Positions 32,723 through 41,530 of a stretch of 46,888 nucleotides of DNA are shown in pieces. How positions within the stretch are numbered: the stretch's first letter is position 1; every line of letters begins with the position of its first letter. This DNA comes from Chloroflexota bacterium (GTDB taxonomy: Bacteria > Chloroflexota > Limnocylindria > Limnocylindrales > CSP1-4), in contig JANYJG010000058.1 in NCBI GenBank assembly GCA_025358515.1, positions 1-46,888 on the forward strand, read 5' to 3'. The notes under the pieces are model-generated. The model searched no databases, was not told where the DNA came from, and saw only the letters and a program-made list of their open reading frames with translations. The position numbers and the translations under genes are program-made.

Positions 32723-34726
32723 CTACGGCCCGTAATAGCCGGAGACGTCCAGGATCAGGTGGGCGCTGCCGCTGGACGCACCGAACACCAGCTGTAGGGT
32801 TCCCTTGGGACCAAGCGGCGTCGTGACACCGTTGGCGCGGACGTCGTTGCCGGGGAAGTTGAGGTTGGAGAAGGGCGTGTTGGCGTTGATGGTTGGGCCG
32901 ACGGCAGCGAAGCCACCGCGACCGGTCGGAACCTCGGCCAGGTTCGCAGCGATGGCCACTGCTCCGGACGGCACACCGCCACGGCCGCTCGCTTGCAGCG
33001 TGAACGGGGTCCCCGCCACGAGGGCATGGGAGATGCCGCCCGTGCCGTTCCGGCTGTCGAGGAGGCGTGCCGGCTCGATGGTATGGAATGCTGATCCGCC
33101 CGACGCGGTGAAGTACCCGGAAACATCGAGGATCAGATTGACGTTGTTGTTGGCGTTCGAACTGCTCGTCCAGTAGTCGGCCCAGAGGGTGCCATCTTTG
33201 GCGACCTGGAGGACCACGTTGTTGGCCCGCGTATCGGCGACCGGGAAGTTGATCGTGGACGAGACCGGCTGCGAGCTGCCGGGGTTGGCGGGGCCGAGGT
33301 AGACGAAGCCCTTGCCAGTCGGGCCGGCAATGGTCAGGTTGCCGGTGATAGCCACGATGCCCAAACTCGGCAGTCCGCCGACGCCCGCGACCTTGATCTG
33401 GCGGGGCTTGCCCTGCAGGAAGGCACCATTGAGGCCGATCTGGCCTGTGCCGGCGCGTGTGTCCTGGATTCGGCGAGGGCCGAAGGCGACATATCCGGCT
33501 CCGGATGAGCCTTCGAGGAAATAGCCGGTCACGTCGATGATGAGGTTCACATATTTGCCCCTGTGGCCGCCGTAGTAGGCGCTCACGGAGCCATCCGGAG
33601 AAAGGGCGACGGTGACGCCGTTGGCGCGATCATCGCCTCCGGGGAAGTTGATTGTCGAGGAGGAAGGCACGCCATGCACAGACGGGCCAAGGTAGACGAA
33701 CCCGGCGCTGGCTCCCACAACCGTCACATTGGCTGTAATCGCGATGGCGTTGACGGGTATGCCGGCCTTGCCGGCGATGGGGAAGAGGTACGGGCCGTTG
33801 GCGTGCACCGTGCCGGCCGGACCGGGGCTTGCGGTTCTTGTGTCGACGACGCGCGTGGGCACCATAGCGACGTATCTGCCGGCCTTGCTCACGAGAGGTG
33901 TGACCATGCTGGTGACGATGGCGTCACTAGTCGTGTCGGGAATAGACACCATTGAGCGGTAATAGACATCGCCATCTCGGGCGGGGCGATCGAGGCTTGG
34001 ATCCATCGCCGAGGTGAATCCGGTGTTTCGGCTGCTCGCCCAAGAGCTGTAGTGGCCATTGCTCGCGGGGGAGCTGCGCCAGATCTGATCGATGCTCCGA
34101 TGCGAGGTGAAAAGGCTGTCGATGTAATAGCTGAGGTCGTTCGTGCCCTCGGCGATCACAGCCCTGGCTCCGCCGCGCAGGAAACCGGAGGCGTAGCCGT
34201 CGATGCGTGTCTTGGCCTCGGCCAGAGTCGGCTTGCCTGCGCCCCATTCGTTGTCGCCCGAGGCGTAGCACAAATGGTTGAGGAGGACTATGGCGTTCGG
34301 CGCCAGGGCGAGCTGGGCCATGTAATTCTCGCCGTAGTACTTCGTGTTGGAGTCGCCGGCCCCGGCGGTCGCGTTGAGGCCCATGCCGTTGTCGCCGTTC
34401 GGCTGAAGTTTTTTGACGTACGGGTTCGGGAAGCCGCTGCCGTGCCCCAGATATACAAGAACGTTGGCCCCCTTGGCCGCGGCCTGAACGTTGGCCCAGG
34501 TGGCGTTGGGCGAGTACACCTTGACGATGTTCGTCGTGTATCTGGCGAATACCGCAGCGGTCTGGTCCGCGTCCGAACGATAGGATGAGGTGGTGCCCTG
34601 AGTCGCACCGACAACGATGACGACCTTGGCCTGGTGGGCAGCGCCGTTCACGGTCTCGACGGTCGTACCAAACCCGCTCGTCAGGGCAAGGACGGCAATC
34701 GCGAGCGCGAGGGTGAGCTTTCGCAT
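32723..34726 (-). CDS. Secreted caspase-fold (clan CD-like) protein with three copies of the same repeat domain
   Basis: This 667-residue exported protein has a signal peptide (KLTLALAIAVLALTSGFG). Residues 33-230 show the alternating strand-helix pattern of caspase-haemoglobinase folds: KVVIVVGATQGTTSSYRSDA, then ANVLVYLGHGSGFP with candidate catalytic His95, and IVLLNHLCYASGD with candidate catalytic Cys153. HG and C after hydrophobic strands are the clan CD peptidase signature (gingipain, caspase). From about residue 282 three 120-residue domains follow, each with RxxDTR or RLLDSR, a GP-strand, STINFPG and DVTGYF, as in the GH18 neighbour. ATG 34726 has GGGAGA upstream. Protease activity is inferred; the substrate could be its own repeats or neighbours at the surface. 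Confidence 0.75.
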   Translation of the reverse strand: MRKLTLALAIAVLALTSGFGTTVETVNGAAHQAKVVIVVGATQGTTSSYRSDADQTAAVFARYTTNIVKVYSPNATWANVQAAAKGANVLVYLGHGSGFPNPYVKKLQPNGDNGMGLNATAGAGDSNTKYYGENYMAQLALAPNAIVLLNHLCYASGDNEWGAGKPTLAEAKTRIDGYASGFLRGGARAVIAEGTNDLSYYIDSLFTSHRSIDQIWRSSPASNGHYSSWASSRNTGFTSAMDPSLDRPARDGDVYYRSMVSIPDTTSDAIVTSMVTPLVSKAGRYVAMVPTRVVDTRTASPGPAGTVHANGPYLFPIAGKAGIPVNAIAITANVTVVGASAGFVYLGPSVHGVPSSSTINFPGGDDRANGVTVALSPDGSVSAYYGGHRGKYVNLIIDVTGYFLEGSSGAGYVAFGPRRIQDTRAGTGQIGLNGAFLQGKPRQIKVAGVGGLPSLGIVAITGNLTIAGPTGKGFVYLGPANPGSSQPVSSTINFPVADTRANNVVLQVAKDGTLWADYWTSSSNANNNVNLILDVSGYFTASGGSAFHTIEPARLLDSRNGTGGISHALVAGTPFTLQASGRGGVPSGAVAIAANLAEVPTGRGGFAAVGPTINANTPFSNLNFPGNDVRANGVTTPLGPKGTLQLVFGASSGSAHLILDVSGYYGP

Positions 34727-35037
34727 TTCGCGGTCTCCCATTTAGGGCCCCGACAGCAGCTGGGAAGCTGGAATGCCGTGGTCCACGTCCCTCGGGACGC
34801 GAACTCTGATGGGCCAGATCTCGGTTGTGCGCTTAGCCTGTTGCCCGGACCCGCTGCAAGGCAATCGCGCCTTGGTCCCGGGGCCTGGGGGTCCTTTGGG
34901 CGGGTTGGTTTGGCGTTTCAGGAGGTCGTGACGGGCCAGAAACGGCACCAGGCAGAGCGATCATAGACATGCCGAGGGGCCGTTGTCCGCAAATGTGTAG
35001 CAACGTAGACCCCATCTTCTCCAGCGCGGGCCAGAAT
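34727..35037. other. Intergenic stretch between rmlC and the caspase-fold gene
   Basis: No gene was recognised. A minus-strand TATGAT at 34960-34965 could be a -10 for the downstream gene, but I found no matching -35. No terminator hairpin with a T-run follows rmlC. Confidence 0.4.
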
Positions 35038-35625
35038 TCAGCCAGGGCGCAGGGAGTTCACGAGCTCGCTGAGGGTGGGATTCTGGAGGTCTCGATCGGA
35101 CAAGATCGGCCGCCCGTCCGGGGTGCCGGGGATAATTGGCCAAGCAATTCCTACGGCCGGGTCGTCCCAGGCGAACCCCAACTCGTCGCTGCCGTCGTAC
35201 TCATTGGTCACGAGGTAGAGAAGTTGGAGCGGCTCCACGGCCAAGAACCCGTGGGCGACGCCGGTCGGGATGACAACACTGTCCCCGGCCGACATCTCGC
35301 GCAATTCCACGATGGCGTGGGCGGCGGCTTCGGCGATGACGGGCCGGACGTCAACGAGGGCCACCAGTGCGACACCGCTGACCACGGTCCAGTAGTCGAG
35401 CTGGCGGCGGTGATAGTGCAGGCCACGCAGCACTCCCCGAGCCGAGGTGGAGAGGTTGGCCTGGACGAAACGGGCATCCGGCAGGCCGGTATCCGCGGCC
35501 GACAATTCACCGAACACGGATGCCTTCCACAGCTCCGCAAATGATCCACGCCTGTCGGCGATCAAATTCAGAGATCCGTAACGGACCCCGGCCAAAATCG
35601 AAACAGCAGGGGAGCGACTGGTCAC
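35038..35625 (-). CDS. rmlC: dTDP-4-dehydrorhamnose 3,5-epimerase (RmlC)
   Basis: This is a cupin-fold epimerase of 195 residues, close to the family's 180-200. It converts dTDP-4-keto-6-deoxyglucose to dTDP-4-keto-rhamnose. Visible features are LIADRRGSFAELWKA, FVQANLSTSARGVLRGLHYH (catalytic histidine in RGLHYH), VVSGVALVALVDVRP, VIPTGVAHGFLAVEP and LQLLYLVTNEYDGSDE followed by FAWDDPAVGIAWP. The usual RGLHxQ reads RGLHYH, a mild divergence. The GTG at 35625 overlaps the rmlD stop (GTGA). It is the last gene of the rmlA-B-D-C run. Confidence 0.92.
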   Translation of the reverse strand: MTSRSPAVSILAGVRYGSLNLIADRRGSFAELWKASVFGELSAADTGLPDARFVQANLSTSARGVLRGLHYHRRQLDYWTVVSGVALVALVDVRPVIAEAAAHAIVELREMSAGDSVVIPTGVAHGFLAVEPLQLLYLVTNEYDGSDELGFAWDDPAVGIAWPIIPGTPDGRPILSDRDLQNPTLSELVNSLRPG

Positions 35626-36557
35626 TGTGCCTCCGCGTTCGGGGATCCGGTCGCCAGGTACACGGCCAATGCTGCCTGCCACGCGCGAAGCAACTCACCG
35701 TTCGGCAGCGGCGTCGGCGCCAGGACGGCTCTGGCGGGCGGCGTGGAGGCGCGGGTCCAGGTTGCCGCCGGAACGTCTTGCGTCGGCACCGAGAGCCCGG
35801 CCAGCCGCAGGGTCTCGCGGGCGAATTCCGCCCGAGACGCCATGCCCGAGTTGACGATGTGGTGGATGCCGTCGAAGCCACGACCATGGGGAGCGGCAGC
35901 GGCGGCGGCAGCGGCGGCGGGACGGCCCGCCAGATCCGCCAGATCGACCAGAGCAGAGGCCAGGTCCGGCGCATAGGTGGGATTGCCGAACTCGTCTGCG
36001 ACCAGCTTCAGCGCGTCGCCGTCCGGCAGGCTCCGTGCTCGGGCGAGAATCTTCATCGGGAAGTCGACTCCCGGCGCCCCGAAGAGCCAGGCCGTTCGCA
36101 CGATAGCGAGGTGCGGCACGGGACCGAAGGCAACTCGCGCCATCCGTTCGCCGGCCAGCTTTGCCCGCCCGTAAGCGTTGACCGGATTGGGCTCGTCATT
36201 CGGAGCGTAGGGCCGGCCGTCGGTTCGAGCCCCGTCGAAAACTTCGTTCGTGGACACGGCGATCAGCCGGGCGCCATGCCGAACGCATGCCTCGGCCATC
36301 TCCCCGACGGCGGTTCCGTTGCGGCGCATCGCCAGCCCTTCATCGCGGGCGCAACCGTCGACATCCGTCCAGGCCCCTGCATGGATGACGACGTCCGGTC
36401 GATGCCGGGCCACGAGGCCTTCGGCGGAGGCGGGATCGTCCAGGTCGTGATCGGGCAGATCCCAGGCCAGCACCTCAGCCACGAACTTGGCCGCAGCGAG
36501 TGCGGCCAAAAGTGAAGTGCCCAGACGACCGCCGGCACCGGTGACGGCCACGCGCAT
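35622..36557 (-). CDS. rmlD: dTDP-4-dehydrorhamnose reductase (RmlD)
   Basis: This 311-residue short-chain dehydrogenase does the last step of dTDP-L-rhamnose synthesis with NAD(P)H. It has the nucleotide loop VTGAGGRLGTSLLAAL, VVIHAGAWTDVDGCARDEGL, LIAVSTNEVFDGAR, the catalytic YGRAKLAGE (Tyr-x3-Lys), IVRTAWLFG and the C-terminal substrate domain. A run of about nine alanines (AAAAAAAAA around residues 213-221, from GCC/GCT-type repeats near 35895-35925) sits in a surface loop and may be slippage-prone. The gene begins 13 bases after rmlB. Confidence 0.93.
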   Translation of the reverse strand: MRVAVTGAGGRLGTSLLAALAAAKFVAEVLAWDLPDHDLDDPASAEGLVARHRPDVVIHAGAWTDVDGCARDEGLAMRRNGTAVGEMAEACVRHGARLIAVSTNEVFDGARTDGRPYAPNDEPNPVNAYGRAKLAGERMARVAFGPVPHLAIVRTAWLFGAPGVDFPMKILARARSLPDGDALKLVADEFGNPTYAPDLASALVDLADLAGRPAAAAAAAAAPHGRGFDGIHHIVNSGMASRAEFARETLRLAGLSVPTQDVPAATWTRASTPPARAVLAPTPLPNGELLRAWQAALAVYLATGSPNAEAQ

Positions 36558-36570
36558 CAGCGGCGGACGC

Positions 36571-37671
36571 TCATTGAGATGCCTTGCTCGAGCCGGCCAG
36601 TCGGGCGCCGTACTGGCGGCTGTAGTAGGTCTCCCACTCGCCAGACTTTATGGGCCGCCACCAGGCGTCGTTGGCCGCGAACCAATCGATGGTTGCGGCA
36701 AGTCCGGCCTCGAATGTGACCTTGTTCTGCCAGCCCAGGGCCGCCAGCTTGGAACTGCTCATGGCGTAGCGTCGGTCATGGCCCGGCCGGTCCTCGACCT
36801 GCCTCACCAGGGACCACGGCTTGCCCAGGCGGTCCAGCAACAGGGTCACGATTTCGCGGTTGGTCCGCTCGTTGCCGCCGCCAACGTTATATGCCTGGCC
36901 CGTGACGCCGTGCTCGAGGACGTGGCCGATGGCCCCGGCATGATCGGCGACGTACAACCAATCCCGTCGCTGCAGGCCATCGCCATACAACGGCAGTTGC
37001 TGATCCCCGATGGCGTTGGTCAGGAAGAGCGGGATCAGCTTCTCGGGATGCTGGTAGGGCCCGTACGTGTTGGAGCCGCGGGTGAGAACCGCGTCCAGGC
37101 CGTAGGTCACGACATAGGAATTGACGAGCAACTCGCCCGCCGCCTTCGCAGCCGAGTATGGCGATCGGGGTTCCAGGCGATCATCCTCGCGGCTCTCGCC
37201 GGTCTCGACCGAGCCATAGACCTCATCCGTGGAAACCTGGAGGAAGCGCGGGGACCGCTCCCTGTGACCCGCCGCGGCGCGCGTTTGTTCCACCCGGCAG
37301 GCCTCAAGGAGGACGTGGACACCCAGGACGTCGGTCCGCAGGAACGCCTCCGGATCGAGGATGGATCGATCGACGTGCGACTCCGCGGCGAAGTTGATTA
37401 CGGCATCGGCTTGGGCGACGAGCGGCGCCACGACCGCCGGGTCGGCGATGTCGCCGACCACGAGCCGGAACCGCGCCGCCTGCTCCGGGTCCGACGTAAT
37501 CGGGGCGAGATTGGCCGGGTTGCCGGCGTAGGTCATCTTGTCGAGGACTGTGATGTGGGTTCCGTCGCGCCGGGCCAGCACGTCTCGGGCAAAGCACGAG
37601 CCGATAAAGCCCGCCCCGCCCGTAACCAACAGGCGTTCGAAACGCGGTTGGCCCCGCTGCGCTGAGGTCAC
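36571..37671 (-). CDS. rmlB: dTDP-glucose 4,6-dehydratase (RmlB)
   Basis: This is an extended SDR of 366 residues, the usual RmlB size. Visible motifs are LLVTGGAGFIGSCFARDVL (NAD site), VLDKMTYAGNPANL, VINFAAESHVDRSI, the active-site QVSTDEVYGSV, YSAAKAAGELLV (Tyr-x3-Lys), RGSNTYGPYQHPEKLIPLF and QRRDWLYVADHAGAI. It makes dTDP-4-keto-6-deoxy-D-glucose. GTG 37671 overlaps the rmlA stop; upstream in-frame codons are a shadow of rmlA. Rhamnose made here could decorate cell-wall or surface polymers built by the glycosyltransferases to the left. Confidence 0.95.
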   Translation of the reverse strand: MTSAQRGQPRFERLLVTGGAGFIGSCFARDVLARRDGTHITVLDKMTYAGNPANLAPITSDPEQAARFRLVVGDIADPAVVAPLVAQADAVINFAAESHVDRSILDPEAFLRTDVLGVHVLLEACRVEQTRAAAGHRERSPRFLQVSTDEVYGSVETGESREDDRLEPRSPYSAAKAAGELLVNSYVVTYGLDAVLTRGSNTYGPYQHPEKLIPLFLTNAIGDQQLPLYGDGLQRRDWLYVADHAGAIGHVLEHGVTGQAYNVGGGNERTNREIVTLLLDRLGKPWSLVRQVEDRPGHDRRYAMSSSKLAALGWQNKVTFEAGLAATIDWFAANDAWWRPIKSGEWETYYSRQYGARLAGSSKASQ

Positions 37672-38426
37672 GAGACCGGCCTGGGCGGGGGAGGCGTCAG
37701 GTTGCCGTCGGCCGATTCCTGCTCGGCCAGCTCGGCGGCGCGCAGCAGTGAGGGCACAGTCCCGGCGTCGGTCCACAGGCCGTCGAATCGCGGCGCAAAC
37801 AGGCTGCCCGGCAGGTAGTGGTTGAGCAGATCGGTGATTTCCAACTCACCCCGGCGCGACGGGACGAGGCCCTCGATTACGCCGAATGCGTCGGGGCGCA
37901 GGAAGTACACGCCGATCGGGATGAGGTTGCTCTTTGGGTTGGCCGGCTTCTCTTCAAAGGCGACCACGTTCCCGTCTGGGCCGAACTCCGCTACGCCGAA
38001 GCGCTGCGGGTCTGCAACCTCGTACAGCAGTGTGCCGGCGCCCCAGGGCCCGGCCTCGAACTCTTTGGCCAGCGGCTCCAACTCCGGACCCAGGAGGATG
38101 TTGTCGCCCAGTAGGCAACAGAAGGCGTCGTTTCCGACGAAGTCTCGGGCGAGTCCGATTGCGTGAGCAATGCCCAGAGCGCCGCGCTGGTACCGGTAAG
38201 TCAGGTCCAGTCCGAAATGCTCGCCGTCTGCCAGCAACTCCACCACGTCGCCGACGCTCTTGCCGCCGACGATGACCATGACCTCGCGGATCCCCATGCC
38301 GGCCAGCGTGGCGATCGGGTAGTAGATCATGGGCCGATCGTAGATCGGCAACAGGTGTTTGTTGGTGACGATGGTGAGAGGGAATAGACGGGTGGCCGTG
38401 CCTCCCGCCAGTACGAGGCCCTTCAT
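37668..38426 (-). CDS. rmlA: Glucose-1-phosphate thymidylyltransferase (RmlA), short form
   Basis: This nucleotidyltransferase, 252 residues, joins dTTP and glucose-1-phosphate to give dTDP-glucose. It has the signature LVLAGGTATRLFPLTIVTNK, HLLPIYDRPMIYYPIATLAG, YQRGALGIAHAIGLARDF, FCCLLGDNILLG and VVAFEEKPANPKSNLIPIGV, ending with a sugar-site region GLWTDAGTVPSLLRA. The loop reads GGTATRL where GGxGTRL is common, a known variation in shorter forms. The length is below the 290 of enterobacterial RmlA. The gene starts 70 bases after mreC and heads rmlA-B-D-C. Confidence 0.94.
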   Translation of the reverse strand: MKGLVLAGGTATRLFPLTIVTNKHLLPIYDRPMIYYPIATLAGMGIREVMVIVGGKSVGDVVELLADGEHFGLDLTYRYQRGALGIAHAIGLARDFVGNDAFCCLLGDNILLGPELEPLAKEFEAGPWGAGTLLYEVADPQRFGVAEFGPDGNVVAFEEKPANPKSNLIPIGVYFLRPDAFGVIEGLVPSRRGELEITDLLNHYLPGSLFAPRFDGLWTDAGTVPSLLRAAELAEQESADGNLTPPPPRPVS

Positions 38427-38496
38427 CGCGATTCAGTCGGCATATTGCGCCAGAGCGTATCAGATTCGATCGTTGCCGAAGCCGCGCCGGTCGATC

Positions 38497-39426
38497 TCAA
38501 TGGCGTGCCGTTGGGCTCGCGGCAGACGAGGCCGTCGGACTCTGGACCGGGGCTTGGGAGCCGGGCTGGAAGCTGCCGGAGTAGCCGGCAAGGACAAGCA
38601 CCCAGGTGGCGCTGCCCGGATGAGAGGCGGACTGGATCGTGGCGCCTTGGACAATGGCGTTGGGGTCGCTCTGGACGTTGACGATCTCTCCGATGAGGAG
38701 GCCTGGTGGATAGGGCGATCTGTCGAGAGTGTTCGGCAGCGTCTCACCCGCCGTGACGATGGCCTGACCCTTCTGGAGTTTCGCCGTAACGTCGACGTTG
38801 GTCATCTGCAGCAACCCGTCCACCTGGCCGCGGATCAGGCCGGTGGCGCCGGACTGCGCCTCACGACCGACGACGACGGCCCCGGTGTCGGTCAGGATCA
38901 GCACCGTCGACACGGTCGCCTGCACCGACTTGATGCGGCCGATCAGAGCAAAGCCGTCGTCGACGACGATCTGCCCCTCCTTGATGCCGTCGTTGCTGCC
39001 GCGATCGAGGACGATGGTTCGGGTCCGGACCTCTGAGATGTCGCGGACGATCACCCGGGCGATGGTCGAGTCGTACGGCACCGCGGACTTGGCGTCGGTA
39101 ATCCTGGTCCAGTCGTCGGTCAGCTTCGAGATGGCAGGCATTCTCAGCAGCTGATCGCGCAGAGTCTGGTTCTCCAAGGCGAGCTGGTCATTCTCGGACC
39201 GCAGGCGATCGATCTGGGTGATGGCCGACCAATATGAGGTCGCCGTGTCGGTGACATCGTTGAGCCACCTCTCGACCGGGCTCAAGGCGAAGTTGGCGGC
39301 CGACTGAAGGTCGTGTGCGACGCTGGTCCCGGACGCGCCCATGAGGATGACGCTGACCGTCAGGAGGATGCCGAAGACCGTCCACTGCCGGCGGATCCGG
39401 CGCGATACGGTTCGGGCTTTGATCAT
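38497..39426 (-). CDS. mreC: Rod-shape-determining protein MreC
   Basis: This 309-residue protein has a short cytoplasmic N-terminus rich in basic residues (TVSRRIRRQW), one transmembrane helix (TVFGILLTVSVILMGASG), a coiled coil (ITQIDRLRSENDQLALENQTL) and the MreC beta-domains: ARVIVRDISEVRTRTIVLDRG, GQIVVDDGFALIGRIKSV, VLILTDTGAVVVG and GLIRGQVDGLLQMTNV. MreC links the MreB cytoskeleton to the wall-synthesis enzymes outside. The C-terminus is Pro/Ser/Ala-rich and probably disordered. It starts 25 bases after mreB. No mreD follows; rmlA lies in that place. Confidence 0.93.
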   Translation of the reverse strand: MIKARTVSRRIRRQWTVFGILLTVSVILMGASGTSVAHDLQSAANFALSPVERWLNDVTDTATSYWSAITQIDRLRSENDQLALENQTLRDQLLRMPAISKLTDDWTRITDAKSAVPYDSTIARVIVRDISEVRTRTIVLDRGSNDGIKEGQIVVDDGFALIGRIKSVQATVSTVLILTDTGAVVVGREAQSGATGLIRGQVDGLLQMTNVDVTAKLQKGQAIVTAGETLPNTLDRSPYPPGLLIGEIVNVQSDPNAIVQGATIQSASHPGSATWVLVLAGYSGSFQPGSQAPVQSPTASSAASPTARH

Positions 39427-39451
39427 ACCGGTCGGGCCGAGCTAAGCCAGG

Positions 39452-40510
39452 TCAGCGCGTAGGACGCGCGTATGTGTCCGCCACCAGCACGTCTTGCATG
39501 GTGTCGATCTCCTCAAGGACGACGCCCGTTCCGCGGACCACGCACGTCAGCGGATCGTCAGCAATGTGGACTGGCATCTGGGTCGCTTCGGCGATGCGTT
39601 TGTCCAGGCCTGCCAGGAGCGCGCCACCACCGGCGAGGACGATCCCCTGATCCATGATGTCGGCTACGAGCTCCGGCGGCGTTTCCTCGATGGTGTCCTT
39701 GACGATCTCCACGATCAGGCTGACCGAAGCGTCGATCGCTTCACGGATCTGCTCGCCGCCGATCTCGACGCTGCGGGGCAGGCCCGTCAGCAGGTCGCGG
39801 CCGCGGAGGGTGACGCGCTGAGCGTCCCACTCGCCGGGGCTCGCGGATCCAAGAGCGATCTTGATGTCTTCCGCCGTCCGCTCACCCAGGAAAAGGTTGT
39901 ACTCGCGCCGGGCGTAGGCGACGATGTCCTGGTCCAACTCGTCACCGCCGATGCGTATGCTGCGGCTCACGACGATGCCGCCCAGGCTGATGACCGCGAC
40001 CTCGGTAGTGCCGCCGCCGATGTCGACGATGAGGCTACCGGTGGGTTCGTTGATCGGCAGGCCGGCCCCGATCGCCGCCGCCATCGGCTCTTCGATGAGG
40101 CCCGCCCAGCGGGCGCCCGCGTTCATCGCCGCGTCGCGAACGGCGCGCTTCTCGACCTCGGTCACACCTGAGGGAACGCCGAGCAGCATGCGGGGCCGCG
40201 GCACCATTCCGACCCGGTCGTGAACCTTGCGCACGAAGTAGGCGATCATCTGCTGGGTTACGTCGAAGTCGCTGATGACTCCGTCCCGCAACGGTCGCAC
40301 GGCGATGATGTTGGCCGGGGTTCGACCGACCATGCGCTTCGCCTCTGCTCCAACGGCGAGAACCTTCTTGGTTTTGGCCTCCATCGCCACGACGCTGGGC
40401 TCGCTGATGACAATGCCCCGACCGCGTACGTGGACGAGGGTATTGGCCGTTCCCAGGTCGATTCCGATGTCGCGCGAAAAGAGGCCCAGCAAAGCATTGA
40501 GGCCGAACAT
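39452..40510 (-). CDS. mreB: Rod-shape-determining protein MreB
   Basis: This actin-like ATPase of 352 residues matches the family length. Motifs are SRDIGIDLGTANTLVHVRGR (phosphate 1), AVGAEAKRMVGRTPANI, IVDIGGGTTEVAVISLGGIV (phosphate 2), the IRIGGDELDQDIVAY segment, and DQGIVLAGGGALLAGLDKRI near the C-terminus. It forms membrane-bound filaments that orient lateral cell-wall growth, so the cell is probably rod-shaped. ATG 40510 starts the conserved sequence (MFGLNALLGLFSRD); codons further upstream are open but not conserved. AAGGA lies 12 bases upstream. The radC-mreB-mreC order is conserved in many bacteria. Confidence 0.96.
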   Translation of the reverse strand: MFGLNALLGLFSRDIGIDLGTANTLVHVRGRGIVISEPSVVAMEAKTKKVLAVGAEAKRMVGRTPANIIAVRPLRDGVISDFDVTQQMIAYFVRKVHDRVGMVPRPRMLLGVPSGVTEVEKRAVRDAAMNAGARWAGLIEEPMAAAIGAGLPINEPTGSLIVDIGGGTTEVAVISLGGIVVSRSIRIGGDELDQDIVAYARREYNLFLGERTAEDIKIALGSASPGEWDAQRVTLRGRDLLTGLPRSVEIGGEQIREAIDASVSLIVEIVKDTIEETPPELVADIMDQGIVLAGGGALLAGLDKRIAEATQMPVHIADDPLTCVVRGTGVVLEEIDTMQDVLVADTYARPTR

Positions 40511-40653
40511 GATGCGGGCAGTTCCTTCTGCTGGTGCCGGCGTCCCGAGTATGCGGGATGGGTTGGCCGGTCTGGTGATCTCCAGCGGTCGAGCTTGCCC
40601 GTAGGCCGCGCGACGGCTTTCCCGACTCCGCGTCGATCCTGGGAAGCCCGTGC

Positions 40654-40659
40654 AGTATA
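40654..40659 (-). promoter_or_regulatory. Candidate -10 element upstream of mreB
   Basis: The minus strand reads TATACT, with transcription predicted near 40647, about 140 bases before the mreB start. No clear -35 at 17-base spacing. The 240-base gap between radC and mreB and the shared hexamer with the wbpD upstream region make a promoter here plausible but not proven. Confidence 0.3.
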
Positions 40660-40750
40660 CCTGGCTCAAACTCAATGCTTCCCGTGGCCCCATTCGGCGG
40701 GCCGGCGCAGTGTACGCCTCTTGACGCAAGGCGGTCCAGACGGCCGCCCT

Positions 40751-41530
40751 TTAGACCACGCGGTCGAAGCTGATACCCCTGTCGCGCAGGGATACGAAGC
40801 CGTCGCCGGCGACGATCAGGTGGTCGAGCAGTTGGATGTCCAGAAGCCGGCCCGCAGCCAAGGCCTCCGCCGTCAGCCGCAGATCGTCCGGGCTGGGCGT
40901 GGGGTCTCCGGAGGGATGATTGTGAACGAGGATCAGGCCTGTGGCGTTGAGGCGGACCGCGTCTCGGAATAGTTCAGCGATCCGGACCAGGCTCGATGAG
41001 ACGTTGCCCTGGTAGACGGTCACGAGCCGTAGGACCACGTTGCGGGTGTTGAGAAGGACGACCCGTAGCTCCTCCCTTTCCAGATAGCCCATCTGAGGCA
41101 CGAGCCGCTCGCCGACGTCGCTGGGCGTGTGAATGGTCCAACGTCCTTGCGGCCAGTCCGCCACGACGCGCCGCCCCAGCTCGAAGGCGGCAGTGAGTTG
41201 AGCGGCTCGGACCGGCCCCACGCCCGGGACCGCAACGAGTTCCAAGTCCGTTGCCCGGGCCAGACCCACGAGCCCTTCGTGGCGTGCCAACGCCACCACC
41301 GCGGCGCCAACTGCAGTGGTGCCGTGAGTACCGCATCCCCACAGGACGCCGATCAACTCTGCCGCGCTTAGTGCCCCCGCCCCGTGGAGAGCCAGCCGCT
41401 CTCGAGGCCGTTCCATAAGCGGCAGGAGATCTATCGCACGGGATCCCAATCTCTCCGGCGGTCGGCGCGACCGGCCGCGAGTTTCGACCACGGTCGTCAT
41501 CTCTTGGGTATCCAGCGAAGACAGCGTCAC
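40751..41530 (-). CDS. radC: RadC family JAB/JAMM-domain protein
   Basis: This 259-residue protein has a helix-hairpin-helix region (residues about 50-125, LVAVPGVGPVRAAQLTAAFE) followed by an MPN/JAMM metallo-domain with EELRVVLLNTRNVVLRL and the zinc site HNHPSGDPTPSPDD. The glutamate, the two histidines and the aspartate of the JAMM motif are present. RadC was once named for DNA repair, but its molecular function remains unsettled. The start is uncertain between GTG 41530 and ATG 41500, neither with a strong ribosome binding site. It precedes mreB, a conserved neighbourhood. Confidence 0.93.
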   Translation of the reverse strand: MTLSSLDTQEMTTVVETRGRSRRPPERLGSRAIDLLPLMERPRERLALHGAGALSAAELIGVLWGCGTHGTTAVGAAVVALARHEGLVGLARATDLELVAVPGVGPVRAAQLTAAFELGRRVVADWPQGRWTIHTPSDVGERLVPQMGYLEREELRVVLLNTRNVVLRLVTVYQGNVSSSLVRIAELFRDAVRLNATGLILVHNHPSGDPTPSPDDLRLTAEALAAGRLLDIQLLDHLIVAGDGFVSLRDRGISFDRVV

